Assembly (NCBI GenBank): GCA_002787635.1
Contig: PCXK01000007.1
Coordinates: forward strand, 600,311 to 635,008
Source of the DNA: Alphaproteobacteria bacterium CG11_big_fil_rev_8_21_14_0_20_39_49
Lineage (GTDB): Bacteria; Pseudomonadota; Alphaproteobacteria; Rickettsiales; UBA6187
Length of the DNA stretch: 34,698 nucleotides
Direction of reading: 5' to 3'
Part shown: positions 1-7,557 of the stretch, one piece after another
How the letters are laid out: each line of letters opens with the position of its first letter
Position numbering within the stretch: the stretch's first letter is position 1
Made by a program: the position numbers and the translations under genes
The notes under the pieces: generated by a model
Told to the model about the DNA's origin: nothing
The model's database searches: none
Seen by the model: the letters and a program-made list of their open reading frames with translations, nothing else

Positions 1-1281
1 ATCTACATCAATATAGTCCGCCTGTTCTTTTGTTAGCTTGGTAAGGTTTGCACCGATTTTTTTCAAATGCAGACGTGCAACCTTTTCGTCTAACTTTTTA
101 GGCAAGGTATATACATTGTTCTCATAGTTAGATGAGTTTTTCCATAGCTCTATTTGTGCCATAACCTGATTTGTAAATGAGGCACTCATAACAAATGAAG
201 GGTGACCAGTACCACAGCCTAAATTTACCAGCCTTCCTTTTGCAAGTAGGATTATCCTTTTACCGTCAGGGAATTCAACTTCGTCTACTTGCGGCTTTAC
301 TTCTTCCCACTTCATATTTGCAAGAGCGGAAACCTGTATTTCATTATCAAAGTGTCCTATATTGCAAACAATAGCCCTGTCTTTCATGGCTCTCATATGG
401 TCGATAGTTATTATATCTTTATTACCCGTTGTAGTTACAAAGATATCTGCGATAGGTGCGGCTTCTTCCATGGTAACAACCTGATAGCCTTCCATACATG
501 CCTGCAATGCACATATAGGGTCAATTTCGGTTATAAGAACCCTTGCCCCTTGATTACTCAAGGACGCGGCGGACCCCTTCCCTACATCGCCATATCCTGC
601 CACAACGGCAGTTTTACCGGATATCATAACATCGGTGGCACGCTTGATACCGTCTACCAGACTTTCACGGCAGCCATACAAGTTATCGAATTTAGATTTT
701 GTAACCGAATCGTTAACATTAATGGCAGGAACTTTTAGCGTTCCTTTTTTAGCCATTTGCACAAGCCTGTGTACACCTGTAGTTGTCTCTTCGGACAGAC
801 CTTTAATATCCTCTAATAATTCAGGGTGATTGTTATGTATTATCGCAGTTAAATCACCGCCGTCATCTAAAATGAGGTTAGGCTTCCAGCCGTCAGCCCC
901 TTGCAATGTCTGCTCGATACACCACTCATATTCTTCTTCGGTTTCACCTTTCCATGCAAAAACAGGTATGCCTTTTGCGGCAATAGCTGCTGCGGCATGA
1001 TCCTGAGTAGAGAATATATTGCATGAACTCCAGCGTATAGTAGCACCAAGATGTGTAAGCGTTTCAATTAAAACTGCCGTCTGAATAGTCATGTGCAGAC
1101 AGCCTACAATCTTTGCTCCGGCAAGAGGCTTGCTATTGCCGTATTCCTCACGGACAGCCATTAATCCGGGCATTTCGGTTTCGGCAATCGTAATTTCCTT
1201 ACGTCCCCATTGTGCAAAAGATATATCGGCTATTTTATAGTCGTTAAAACCTGATTTTTCAGCCTGTGCTTTTGAGTTCAT
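1..1281 (-). CDS. ahcY: Adenosylhomocysteinase, 3' end cut by the window edge
   Basis: This enzyme hydrolyses S-adenosylhomocysteine to adenosine and homocysteine in the cytoplasmic methyl cycle. I translated 427 codons from the ATG at 1281-1279 to the window edge with no stop. The frame shows the family pattern: an early [13 protein letters not shown] block (about residues 63-75), the [15 protein letters not shown] block (86-100), the NAD-binding GYGDVGKG loop (229-236), and GHPSFVMS near the C-terminus (359-366). Only the last few residues, normally ending in a conserved Tyr, should be missing. An AGGAA Shine-Dalgarno lies about 6 nt upstream. The gene is divergent from metC, so two enzymes that handle homocysteine or its precursor share one intergenic region. 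I saw no SAM or SAH riboswitch-like structure in the leader. Confidence 0.96.
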   Translation of the reverse strand, partial: MNSKAQAEKSGFNDYKIADISFAQWGRKEITIAETEMPGLMAVREEYGNSKPLAGAKIVGCLHMTIQTAVLIETLTHLGATIRWSSCNIFSTQDHAAAAIAAKGIPVFAWKGETEEEYEWCIEQTLQGADGWKPNLILDDGGDLTAIIHNNHPELLEDIKGLSEETTTGVHRLVQMAKKGTLKVPAINVNDSVTKSKFDNLYGCRESLVDGIKRATDVMISGKTAVVAGYGDVGKGSAASLSNQGARVLITEIDPICALQACMEGYQVVTMEEAAPIADIFVTTTGNKDIITIDHMRAMKDRAIVCNIGHFDNEIQVSALANMKWEEVKPQVDEVEFPDGKRIILLAKGRLVNLGCGTGHPSFVMSASFTNQVMAQIELWKNSSNYENNVYTLPKKLDEKVARLHLKKIGANLTKLTKEQADYIDVD

Positions 1282-1442
1282 ATTTTTTTCCTGTTTTTTT
1301 ATAAACACTTTTTAATATTTATGTTTTTATAGTGACTATAATACAAAGTAAATAGGCAATCTTTATATTATGTGTTTTTAGCGTTTAATTTTCTATAAAT
1401 TCCTTTATATTCAATGGTAGAAGTGTTCAACAAACGTAGTTT

Positions 1443-1513
1443 TGTCATACTGAACTTGTTTCAGTATCTTATTGCAAAAGGATAGTAGATGCTGAAACAA
1501 GTTCAGCATGACA
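1443..1513. repeat. Dispersed palindromic repeat, copy A (ahcY-metC intergenic)
   Basis: Two 26-nt arms (1443-1468 and 1488-1513) form an inverted repeat with 24 of 26 positions complementary. The arms begin TGTCAT and end ATGACA, and the core reads CTGAA-CTTGTTTCAG. A second pair, GTGTTC (1423-1428) and GAACAC (1523-1528), flanks it, so the element may extend to 1423-1528. Related copies lie at 2807, 2909, 23478 and 27322. In RNA it would fold into a long hairpin in either orientation. Here it separates the divergent ahcY and metC genes. Confidence 0.85.
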
Positions 1514-1560
1514 TAAATTATCGAACACACCGGAATCGGAAATAAAGATTAAGGTAAAAT

Positions 1561-2748
1561 ATGAGACCCGAAACATTAGCGATAACATCAAGCAAGAATT
1601 ATAAAAAGAATCAGGGAACCGTTAACACCCCTATCCATAAAACTTCAACAATCCTGTTTGAGACATGGCAAAAATATATGGAAGCCGATAGCGGACAGGA
1701 TGTTTATCAAAGCGGTAACGGTCAGGTTGCCGATTTTAGCTACGGAATAGGAGGCACTCCTACACGTTTTGACCTGCAAAAAACTCTGGCAGAAATTGAG
1801 GGGGCAGAATATGCACTGGTTGCACCTTCGGGCTTATCTGCCATTACTACGGTTTTATTAGCCTTGGTTAGCTCAGGCGACCATATATTAATTACCGATT
1901 CGGTATATGGACCTACACGCCGTTTTTGCAATAAAGAACTAAAACGCCTTGGTGTTGAAACCGAGTATTACGACCCTCTTATAGGTGCAGGCATAAAAGA
2001 CCTTATAAGGGATAATACCAAGCTTATATTTACTGAAAGCCCCGGCTCTTTAACGTTTGAAATACAGGACATTCCCGCCATATCAAACGCTGCAAAACAA
2101 AGGGATATAGCCGTAATTACAGATAACTCATGGGGAACGTCATTTTATTTTAAGCCGTTTGAGCATGGGGTTGACATCTCAATACAGGCAGGTACAAAAT
2201 ATATAGGCGGTCACTCCGACCTGATAATCGGCACTATTACCTGTAATAACAAATATATAAAGCAGATATTTAACACGTATAAAAATCTTGGTATTTCCGT
2301 AGCACCTGAAGATTGTTATATGGCACTTCGAGGCATAAGAACAATGCCAACGAGGATTAAGGCACATGAACAATCTGCGTTAAGCATGGCTAAATGGCTG
2401 GAAAAACACCCCAAGGTCAAGTCCGTACTACACCCTGCCCTACCTTCTTTTGAGGGGCATAAGATATGGAAGCGTGATTTTCTAGGCTCAACCGGTTTAT
2501 TTACCATAATTTTAGATAAAAAATATTCGTATGAATCCATATGCGACATGATAAACGGCATGAAATATTTCGGTATCGGTGCTTCGTGGGGCGGCTATGA
2601 AAGCCTGATAATACATTTTGACCCTAAAACCATACGTACCGCGAAAAAATGGGATATAGAGGAAAGCTGTATCCGTTTATATATAGGTCTGGAAGCCGAA
2701 GAAGATTTAAAAGAGGATATTGAATCAGGTCTTAAAAGGCTCGGTTAA
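1561..2748 (+). CDS. metC: Cystathionine beta-lyase (PLP-dependent)
   Basis: A PLP enzyme of the Cys/Met metabolism family, 395 aa, which is the usual length. It is expected to cleave cystathionine to homocysteine, pyruvate and ammonia. The PLP-binding lysine is K213 in the IQAGTKYIGGHSD motif (about 208-220). SGLSAITT (about 92-99) and the SVYGPTRRFC block (about 115-124) match the cofactor-binding loop region of the beta-lyase branch. The aspartate of ITDNSWGT (about 186-193) should contact the pyridine nitrogen. The ATG at 1561 has an AAGG Shine-Dalgarno at 1551-1554. It is divergent from ahcY. Related enzymes (cystathionine gamma-synthase or gamma-lyase) share the fold, but the overall pattern is closest to MetC. 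Confidence 0.9.
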   Translation: MRPETLAITSSKNYKKNQGTVNTPIHKTSTILFETWQKYMEADSGQDVYQSGNGQVADFSYGIGGTPTRFDLQKTLAEIEGAEYALVAPSGLSAITTVLLALVSSGDHILITDSVYGPTRRFCNKELKRLGVETEYYDPLIGAGIKDLIRDNTKLIFTESPGSLTFEIQDIPAISNAAKQRDIAVITDNSWGTSFYFKPFEHGVDISIQAGTKYIGGHSDLIIGTITCNNKYIKQIFNTYKNLGISVAPEDCYMALRGIRTMPTRIKAHEQSALSMAKWLEKHPKVKSVLHPALPSFEGHKIWKRDFLGSTGLFTIILDKKYSYESICDMINGMKYFGIGASWGGYESLIIHFDPKTIRTAKKWDIEESCIRLYIGLEAEEDLKEDIESGLKRLG

Positions 2749-2783
2749 CCTTTTATTAAACGGTTTAATTTATAATTTGCCTT

Positions 2784-3362
2784 ATGATATATAAGTCAAA
2801 AATTATCGTCATGCTGAATTTATTTCAGCATCTCGCACGTGGATACAAGACCCCGAAACAAGTTCAGGGTGACATTTTAATTGTTAAACCGTTAGCGTTA
2901 GTTGTTTCTGTCATGCTGAATTTATTTCAGCATCTCGCACGTGGACATAAGACCCCGAAACAAGTTCAGGGTGACATTAAAAATATTATTTTTATAGCGT
3001 TATTTTTTGCTATCGTATCCTTTGCAAATAACTCTTATGCATTATCCGAATATGGCGCTAAATGTGATAACAACCCTGACTGCGTAGAATGCCGTGATGA
3101 AGTTGATGATTTGGAAGGCATTGAGTGTCAGCAATGTATGCATGCATGTTGGAATATGTATGGTCCTGCGGAATTTGACGATATCGCAAAAAGACCTAGA
3201 ACAAAAATTGAGCAATGCCGTATAAAATGGGCAAAGTGGTGTAATGCACAATGTTGGGATCCTGACGACAAGACCATTCCTGATTATGTAAGCAGCAAGC
3301 CGACATGTAATGACGATTTTGTATTTCCCAAATATAACGGCTCTAACAAAAGACCTTGGTAA
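2784..3362 (+). CDS. Secreted Cys-rich small protein with repeat-derived N-terminus
   Basis: I do not recognise the family. The frame is 192 codons from the first ATG (2784), but residues 9-64 are mostly the translation of two palindromic repeats. The authentic part starts near codon 65, where IKNIIFIALFFAIVSFANNSYA looks like a Sec signal peptide with a cleavage after AYA-like SYA. The mature part of about 105 aa has ten cysteines, with CxxC (CQQC, near 116-119), CMHAC and CNAQC spacings, plus many acidic residues, which suggests a disulfide-rich periplasmic or outer-membrane protein. No good Shine-Dalgarno precedes 2784. ATG codons at 2811 and 2913 also lie in frame, both inside the repeats, so the start is unresolved. 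The gene converges on znuB with one base between the stop codons. Confidence 0.6.
   Translation: MIYKSKIIVMLNLFQHLARGYKTPKQVQGDILIVKPLALVVSVMLNLFQHLARGHKTPKQVQGDIKNIIFIALFFAIVSFANNSYALSEYGAKCDNNPDCVECRDEVDDLEGIECQQCMHACWNMYGPAEFDDIAKRPRTKIEQCRIKWAKWCNAQCWDPDDKTIPDYVSSKPTCNDDFVFPKYNGSNKRPW
2807..2874. repeat. Dispersed palindromic repeat, copy B (inside a coding frame)
   Basis: The left arm is TCATGCTGAATTTATTTCAG plus CATC, and the right arm contains GAAACAAGTTCAGGGTGACA. The element is near-identical to the copy about 102 bp downstream (2909-2976). Both are read in frame by the gene at 2784-3362 and encode the peptide VMLNLFQHLARG followed by KTPKQVQGD. Such peptides are repeat translations, not a conserved protein domain. 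Confidence 0.9.
2909..2976. repeat. Dispersed palindromic repeat, copy C (inside a coding frame)
   Basis: This is a near-identical tandem partner of copy B, starting about 102 bp after it. The bases just upstream (about 2890-2908, GTTAG..TTAGTTGTTT) also resemble those upstream of the copy at 27322, so the mobile or ancestral unit was longer than the hairpin. It ends three bases before the signal-peptide region of the host gene. Confidence 0.88.
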
Positions 3363-3363
3363 T

Positions 3364-4149
3364 CTAGGCTCTTTTTATCGTGCTGCTTAATACGAATAAA
3401 ATCAAAGCACAAACAACAATACTAGGACCCGAAGGTGTATCAAGTTTCAATGAAGCATATAGACCCGAAAAGACCGACATTGTTCCTATACAGCTTGCTA
3501 CTAACGCCATTTTTTCAGGAGTGTTGCTGAACTTCCTTGCGGTTGCAGCAGGTATTATAAGCAGTGATGTAACCAGTAATATCCCGACTATTTTTATTGA
3601 TAATGCAACGAGTAACGATATTAAAAGCATGAATATAAGCCGAATTACATCAACATTTACCCCCTCAACTTTTGCCATATCGTAATTTATTGTTGTAAGC
3701 AATAAAGGTCGCCATATTTTGCATAAAACGGCAAGGCATATCATAAGACCGGCATAAATAAGCATGATATCGTTTAAGTCGGTAGCCAGTATATCACCGA
3801 ATAAAAAGCCCATTAAATTGACCCTTATACCGTCAAAAAACGACACTACCACAAGTCCGCTCGCTAAAGCACTATGTGCGACTATACCCAGCATTGTATC
3901 GCTCGAATATGAGCGGTTCTTTTGTAGCGACACTATCAAAAGAGAAAATACCGATGCCGATATAACTATACCCAAGATATGATGAACGTTAAAAATAAAC
4001 GCTATAGCCACTCCCAACAACGCAGAATGTGCCAAAGAATCGCCAAAAAATGCCATACGATTCCACACCAAAAAGCCGCCTAAAGGTCCTGCCGCTAAAG
4101 CTACTCCCGTTCCGGCAATGATTGCCCTTATTAAAAAATCATCAAGCAT
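3364..4149 (-). CDS. znuB: Zinc ABC transporter permease
   Basis: An integral membrane permease of the ABC-3 (ZnuB/TroCD) family, 261 aa from the chosen start. It would form the zinc channel with ZnuC on its cytoplasmic side. Several hydrophobic segments alternate along the protein, and the family signature region GGFLVWNRMAFFGDSLAHSA sits at about residues 24-43. I chose the ATG at 4149-4147, not the longer frame from 4194, because it gives the expected N-terminus (MLDDFLIRA), has GGAG a few bases upstream, and overlaps the znuC stop by 8 bp, which is typical of translational coupling. A manganese or iron substrate is possible for the family, but the His-rich partners favour zinc. Confidence 0.92.
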   Translation of the reverse strand: MLDDFLIRAIIAGTGVALAAGPLGGFLVWNRMAFFGDSLAHSALLGVAIAFIFNVHHILGIVISASVFSLLIVSLQKNRSYSSDTMLGIVAHSALASGLVVVSFFDGIRVNLMGFLFGDILATDLNDIMLIYAGLMICLAVLCKIWRPLLLTTINYDMAKVEGVNVDVIRLIFMLLISLLVALSIKIVGILLVTSLLIIPAATARKFSNTPEKMALVASCIGTMSVFSGLYASLKLDTPSGPSIVVCALILFVLSSTIKRA

Positions 4150-4903
4150 TTTTATCTCCGTCAACGCATCCGATCTGGTCATGAACATGGTCATGATTAT
4201 GTGTGTATATAGCTACATTCTCTGCATTTTTCTTACCGAACAAAGCGATATATTCAGGGTGTTCGTTTATATCCTCAGGAGTTCCCTCACAGCAGATATG
4301 CTGATTTATGCATACAACTTTATCAGTAGATGCCATTACCATATGCAAATCATGGGAAACCATAATTATACCACAGCCTATTTCATCACGTATATGTGAT
4401 ATCAGGTTATAAAACTCCGCTTGTCCGTTTATATCAAGCCCTTGCGTCGGTTCATCAAGAATTAGCAGGTCGGGGTGCAGTAAAACAGCTCTTGCAAGCA
4501 TCACACGCTGCATTTCACCGCCCGATATATCATGAACCTGTTGTTTTAAAATGTTAGATATATTAAATTTTATAGCGATACTTTCCACATCTTCAATACT
4601 TCGCAATTTCTTAGATGTACCGTTCAATCTTAAAAACCTTCTAACGGTTAAAGGCAATATTTTTTCAATATGTATTTTTTGCGGCATATAGCCGATTACA
4701 GTATTTTTTGATACTTTCACCTTACCTTTAGTAGACTGCTGAATCCCGCAAATTGTTTTTAAGAGTGTCGTCTTGCCGCTTCCGTTGGGACCTATAATCG
4801 TTACTATCTCTTTTTTACTTACTATAAGTGAAACGCCCTTTAAAACGTCCCTACCGCCGAAAGATACGGATATATCCTTGCAATTAATCAATTCTTTCGT
4901 CAT
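4142..4903 (-). CDS. znuC: Zinc ABC transporter ATP-binding protein
   Basis: A cytoplasmic ATPase subunit of the zinc importer, 253 aa. Walker A is GPNGSGKTT (38-46), the ABC signature is ISGGEMQR (126-133), Walker B is LLILDEP (146-152), and the switch histidine is H184. The C-terminal tail has a His cluster, HNHDHVHD (235-242), a feature often seen in ZnuC and consistent with metal sensing or binding. The gene starts 41 bp from the divergent znuA start, so both sides of the importer are probably controlled from this short gap. I looked for a Zur-type palindrome there and found none that was convincing. Confidence 0.93.
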   Translation of the reverse strand: MTKELINCKDISVSFGGRDVLKGVSLIVSKKEIVTIIGPNGSGKTTLLKTICGIQQSTKGKVKVSKNTVIGYMPQKIHIEKILPLTVRRFLRLNGTSKKLRSIEDVESIAIKFNISNILKQQVHDISGGEMQRVMLARAVLLHPDLLILDEPTQGLDINGQAEFYNLISHIRDEIGCGIIMVSHDLHMVMASTDKVVCINQHICCEGTPEDINEHPEYIALFGKKNAENVAIYTHNHDHVHDQIGCVDGDKNA

Positions 4904-4944
4904 AATACGTACGCTTTAGTATTTGAATAGTCTGCTGTAATATA

Positions 4945-5868
4945 ATGATAAAAATCATAACCGCAATTTTTTTAATAATATTTTCGTTCAATGCCCATTC
5001 AAAAGAACAAAATAATCCCCCTAAAATAGCGGTTTCCATTAAGCCTATACATTCTATAGCGGCTAATATTACCGATGGAATTACAGAGCCTTACCTAATA
5101 GTTAATGATAATTCGTCACCGCATGATTACTCCCTAAAGCCTTCAGCCGCAAGTAATATAAATAAAGCCGACATAATAATTTATGTTAGCGATGAGCTGG
5201 AAACATTCCTGCAAAAAACGGTTAGCAGCCTTGGAAATGATAAAAAAGTCATACAACTAATTCAAACAGACGGGTTGCATCTTTTAAATAACAGGGATAA
5301 TAACCTTAATAACACAGAAGATGAACACGACCATAATGAGCATCATCACGGAGAAATCGACCCTCATATATGGCTGTCATCAAAAAATTCCGTCATAATT
5401 GCAAAGAAAATACTAGATGCACTTATTGAACATAATCCCCAAAACGCAGAAAAATATACGAAGAATTTTTTAGATTTTTCTAAGAAAAATGCTTCTATAA
5501 ATAAACAATACCTTAACGAACTTGAAGAATATAAAAATATTCCCTTTATAGTATTTCATGATGCTTACCGTTATTTTGAACAGGAATACGGCTTAAATAA
5601 TATTGGCTCCACGACCGATCCTTCATCTAGCGGTATCGGGGCAAAAAGGATTAAAGAAATTGAACAGGTACTTAATAAATCAAACGTTTCCTGCATTTTC
5701 ACCGAGCCGCAATTCTCTAGTGCCGTCATAGATAATATATTTTTAGGTAAGGATATCAAAATAAAAACCCTTGATCCTATAGGTTATGAAATTGAAGCTG
5801 GTAAAAATGCATATTTCATTATATTAGATAATATAGTCAATAACATTAAATCGTGTTTAAAAGGTTAG
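4945..5868 (+). CDS. znuA: Zinc ABC transporter periplasmic binding protein
   Basis: A zinc-binding lipocalin-independent solute-binding protein of the ZnuA/TroA cluster, 307 aa with an N-terminal signal peptide (about residues 1-18, [19 protein letters not shown]). Expected zinc ligands are H60 (SPHDYSL), H141 (DPHIWLS) and H205 (FHDAYRYF). A His/Asp/Glu-rich loop at 126-138 ([13 protein letters not shown]) is the mobile loop that marks zinc-specific members and supports zinc over manganese. It is divergent from znuC-znuB and leads into hisI with only 2 bp between the znuA stop and the hisI start. There is no strong Shine-Dalgarno before the ATG. Confidence 0.93.
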   Translation: MIKIITAIFLIIFSFNAHSKEQNNPPKIAVSIKPIHSIAANITDGITEPYLIVNDNSSPHDYSLKPSAASNINKADIIIYVSDELETFLQKTVSSLGNDKKVIQLIQTDGLHLLNNRDNNLNNTEDEHDHNEHHHGEIDPHIWLSSKNSVIIAKKILDALIEHNPQNAEKYTKNFLDFSKKNASINKQYLNELEEYKNIPFIVFHDAYRYFEQEYGLNNIGSTTDPSSSGIGAKRIKEIEQVLNKSNVSCIFTEPQFSSAVIDNIFLGKDIKIKTLDPIGYEIEAGKNAYFIILDNIVNNIKSCLKG

Positions 5869-5870
5869 GT

Positions 5871-6263
5871 ATGTCCGGTTCGGAAAAAATAATAGAAACC
5901 GTAAAATTTAATAAAGACGGGCTTGTTCCGGCAATAGCTCAGGATTCAACGACAAATGAAGTGCTTATGCTGGCATGGATGAACGCCGATGCGTTACGTG
6001 AGTCTATAGCTAACAACCAGATGTACTATTTTTCACGCTCTAGAAACAGGCTTTGGAAAAAAGGTGAAACGTCAGGGCAGACACAAAAAATAAAAGAACT
6101 AAGGCTTGATTGTGATAATGACACTATTTTAGCTATTGTAGAGCAAGAAGGAGTGGCATGCCACACGGGCAGAAAAAGTTGCTTCTTCAAGACGATAGAT
6201 AACGATAATATAAAAATAAACCAAGATATCGTTACTCCCCCTGAGGAGCTTTATAATGAGTAG
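5871..6263 (+). CDS. hisI: Phosphoribosyl-AMP cyclohydrolase
   Basis: This enzyme opens the adenine ring of phosphoribosyl-AMP, the third step of histidine synthesis. It is a 130-aa single-domain HisI without the HisE pyrophosphohydrolase domain. Visible motifs are LMLAWMN (32-38), [18 protein letters not shown] (52-69) and the metal site: DCDND (80-84) with C81, and CHTGRKSC with C97 and C104. I chose the ATG at 5871, which has AAGG at 5861-5864, over the GTG 18 bp upstream that lies inside znuA. The stop overlaps the next start by 8 bp. No other his gene is in the window, so the pathway must be completed elsewhere if it is intact. Confidence 0.94.
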   Translation: MSGSEKIIETVKFNKDGLVPAIAQDSTTNEVLMLAWMNADALRESIANNQMYYFSRSRNRLWKKGETSGQTQKIKELRLDCDNDTILAIVEQEGVACHTGRKSCFFKTIDNDNIKINQDIVTPPEELYNE

Positions 6264-7047
6264 GCAAATATTATTTATAATCATAGTTTTTTTTACACAA
6301 ACAGCCAATGCCGACTTGCGAGGGCTGCCTAATGTTACAATTTTGGCATCTTCGAGCCTTACCAACCCTATAACCGAACTGGCAATTGAATATTCAAGGC
6401 AAAAGAACATTACTGTTACGGCATCATATAATTCTACGGCAGAACAGGCATGGAGAATTGAGGACGGAGAATCTGCCGACATATTCATATCTTCTCACCC
6501 TTATTGGATGGCATCTTTAAAGCAAATGGGCTTAATTGATGTTTACTCACTTACTAATCTGGTCAAGAATAAACTGGTTTTAATAACTTCGGCTAAAGGT
6601 AAGCTAAACGAATATCCCATTGCCGCAGCCGGACTTGAGGGAAAACTTGAGAATCTTGGAAACAGGACAATAATGTCGTTTGGCGACCCTAGCAATACCG
6701 CACTGGGCATGTATACAAAGCAGGCAATAGAAAAACTCGATGAGCAAAACGATACAAAACTATGGGAGTCACTTAATGCGAAAACTATCAAGTCCCTTAG
6801 TTCTAAAAACAACCTATACCTTATAGCACAGGGTGAAACGGCAGGAATAGTTTATTATAGTGACGCTAGGGGCAATGATGAGGTTAGAATATTAAATGTA
6901 GTTGATGAAAACCTGCATGAACCTATTATTTATCAGGCAGCCGTAGTAGCAGGTGAAAACATGGCACATGCCAGAGATTTTCTTGAATTTATTCAAAAGG
7001 AAGAATCAAAGCAGGTATTTAAGAAACACGGATTTATTATAGACTGA
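6256..7047 (+). CDS. ModA-like periplasmic substrate-binding protein (orphan)
   Basis: A 263-aa periplasmic solute-binding protein resembling molybdate-binding ModA. The signal peptide is at about 1-19 (ending TANA). The ligand-site blocks are [13 protein letters not shown] (about 31-43), SYNSTAEQA (56-64), SADIFISS (73-80), and [14 protein letters not shown] (about 139-152), matching the GDP..xP.G.Y pattern of the family. The C-terminus shows the usual [17 protein letters not shown] ending. An AGGAG Shine-Dalgarno (6244-6248) lies inside hisI, and the genes overlap by 8 bp. No permease or ATPase gene (modB, modC) is adjacent. The ligand is probably an oxyanion such as molybdate or tungstate, but this cannot be fixed from sequence. 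Confidence 0.78.
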   Translation: MSRQILFIIIVFFTQTANADLRGLPNVTILASSSLTNPITELAIEYSRQKNITVTASYNSTAEQAWRIEDGESADIFISSHPYWMASLKQMGLIDVYSLTNLVKNKLVLITSAKGKLNEYPIAAAGLEGKLENLGNRTIMSFGDPSNTALGMYTKQAIEKLDEQNDTKLWESLNAKTIKSLSSKNNLYLIAQGETAGIVYYSDARGNDEVRILNVVDENLHEPIIYQAAVVAGENMAHARDFLEFIQKEESKQVFKKHGFIID

Positions 7048-7131
7048 TTCTACGTTATTATTTATTGCGATTTTTAAGCATAATTGCTAGAATCAACTTG
7101 AAATATGTAATTTAAAGGAATTTTCTTAAAT

Positions 7132-7410
7132 ATGGTAAAGAAGTTTACTGTTCCATGTGATTTCGGAGGTACAAGAGCACCGTTTACTATATATATCGGT
7201 GAACCTGAATCTACGCACCACCCTCTTCATTTTCAGGCTGAATGGCTGGGCAAAAACCGTGGCGGTAACATACCTGCGGATATAATGGATAGTATAGCCA
7301 AGCTATATGAATTATCTAAAAAAAATAACGTATCATTTGAAGAGCTATGTGTTTATGCGATAAGTGATCAGGTAGATGATGATTTTGACGAGGCTCCCGT
7401 CCCCTCTTAA
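7132..7410 (+). CDS. DUF2610 family protein
   Basis: A 92-aa soluble protein of the DUF2610 family, which I recognise from rickettsiae and other proteobacteria. The conserved start VKKFTVPCDFGG, the block HHPLHFQAEWLGKNRGGNIP (about 29-48) and NVSFEELCVYAI (about 70-81) are all present. The function is unknown. An AAAGGA element lies 12 nt before the ATG. The tail is acidic (DDDFDEAP). The gene stands alone between the modA-like gene and the pilin-lectin genes. Confidence 0.8.
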   Translation: MVKKFTVPCDFGGTRAPFTIYIGEPESTHHPLHFQAEWLGKNRGGNIPADIMDSIAKLYELSKKNNVSFEELCVYAISDQVDDDFDEAPVPS

Positions 7411-7460
7411 TTGATTATGTTTTAAAATGATACGGCCACTTTTATAATAATGTATTTATT

Positions 7461-7489
7461 TTGTAATTGTCGTTGAACTAGTGTATAAT
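7461..7489 (+). promoter_or_regulatory. Sigma70-type promoter for the pilin-lectin genes
   Basis: TTGTAA (7461-7466) and TATAAT (7484-7489) are separated by 17 bp. The -10 is a perfect consensus, and the -35 matches four of six. Transcription would start near 7496, leaving a leader of about 60 nt before the ATG at 7558. AT-rich sequence gives many chance -10 boxes, but both the spacing and the position are right. Confidence 0.5.
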
Positions 7490-7557
7490 AAAACAGTAGG
7501 TTGTTACAAAGGCAATATATTGATAGGGTTTACAGTTAGTGGACTTACAGGGGGCAG

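Noticed and set aside
1282-1560. SAM or SAH riboswitch between ahcY and metC
   Set aside because: Apart from the palindromic repeat the gap is simple AT-rich sequence; I could not find the conserved cores of SAM-II or SAH riboswitches.
2811-2972. VMLNLFQHLARG...KTPKQVQGD as a duplicated protein domain
   Set aside because: It is the translation of a dispersed DNA palindrome that also occurs in non-coding gaps, so the peptide is not a conserved domain.
2807-2976. Two near-identical 68-bp units separated by about 34 bp, looking like a CRISPR repeat-spacer pair
   Set aside because: The units are long palindromes shared with three other loci in the window, lie in a coding frame, and no cas gene or further repeats are present.
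4904-4944. Zur-type operator between znuC and znuA
   Set aside because: The 41-bp gap has only a weak AATAC...GTATT pair and no clear match to known Zur palindromes.
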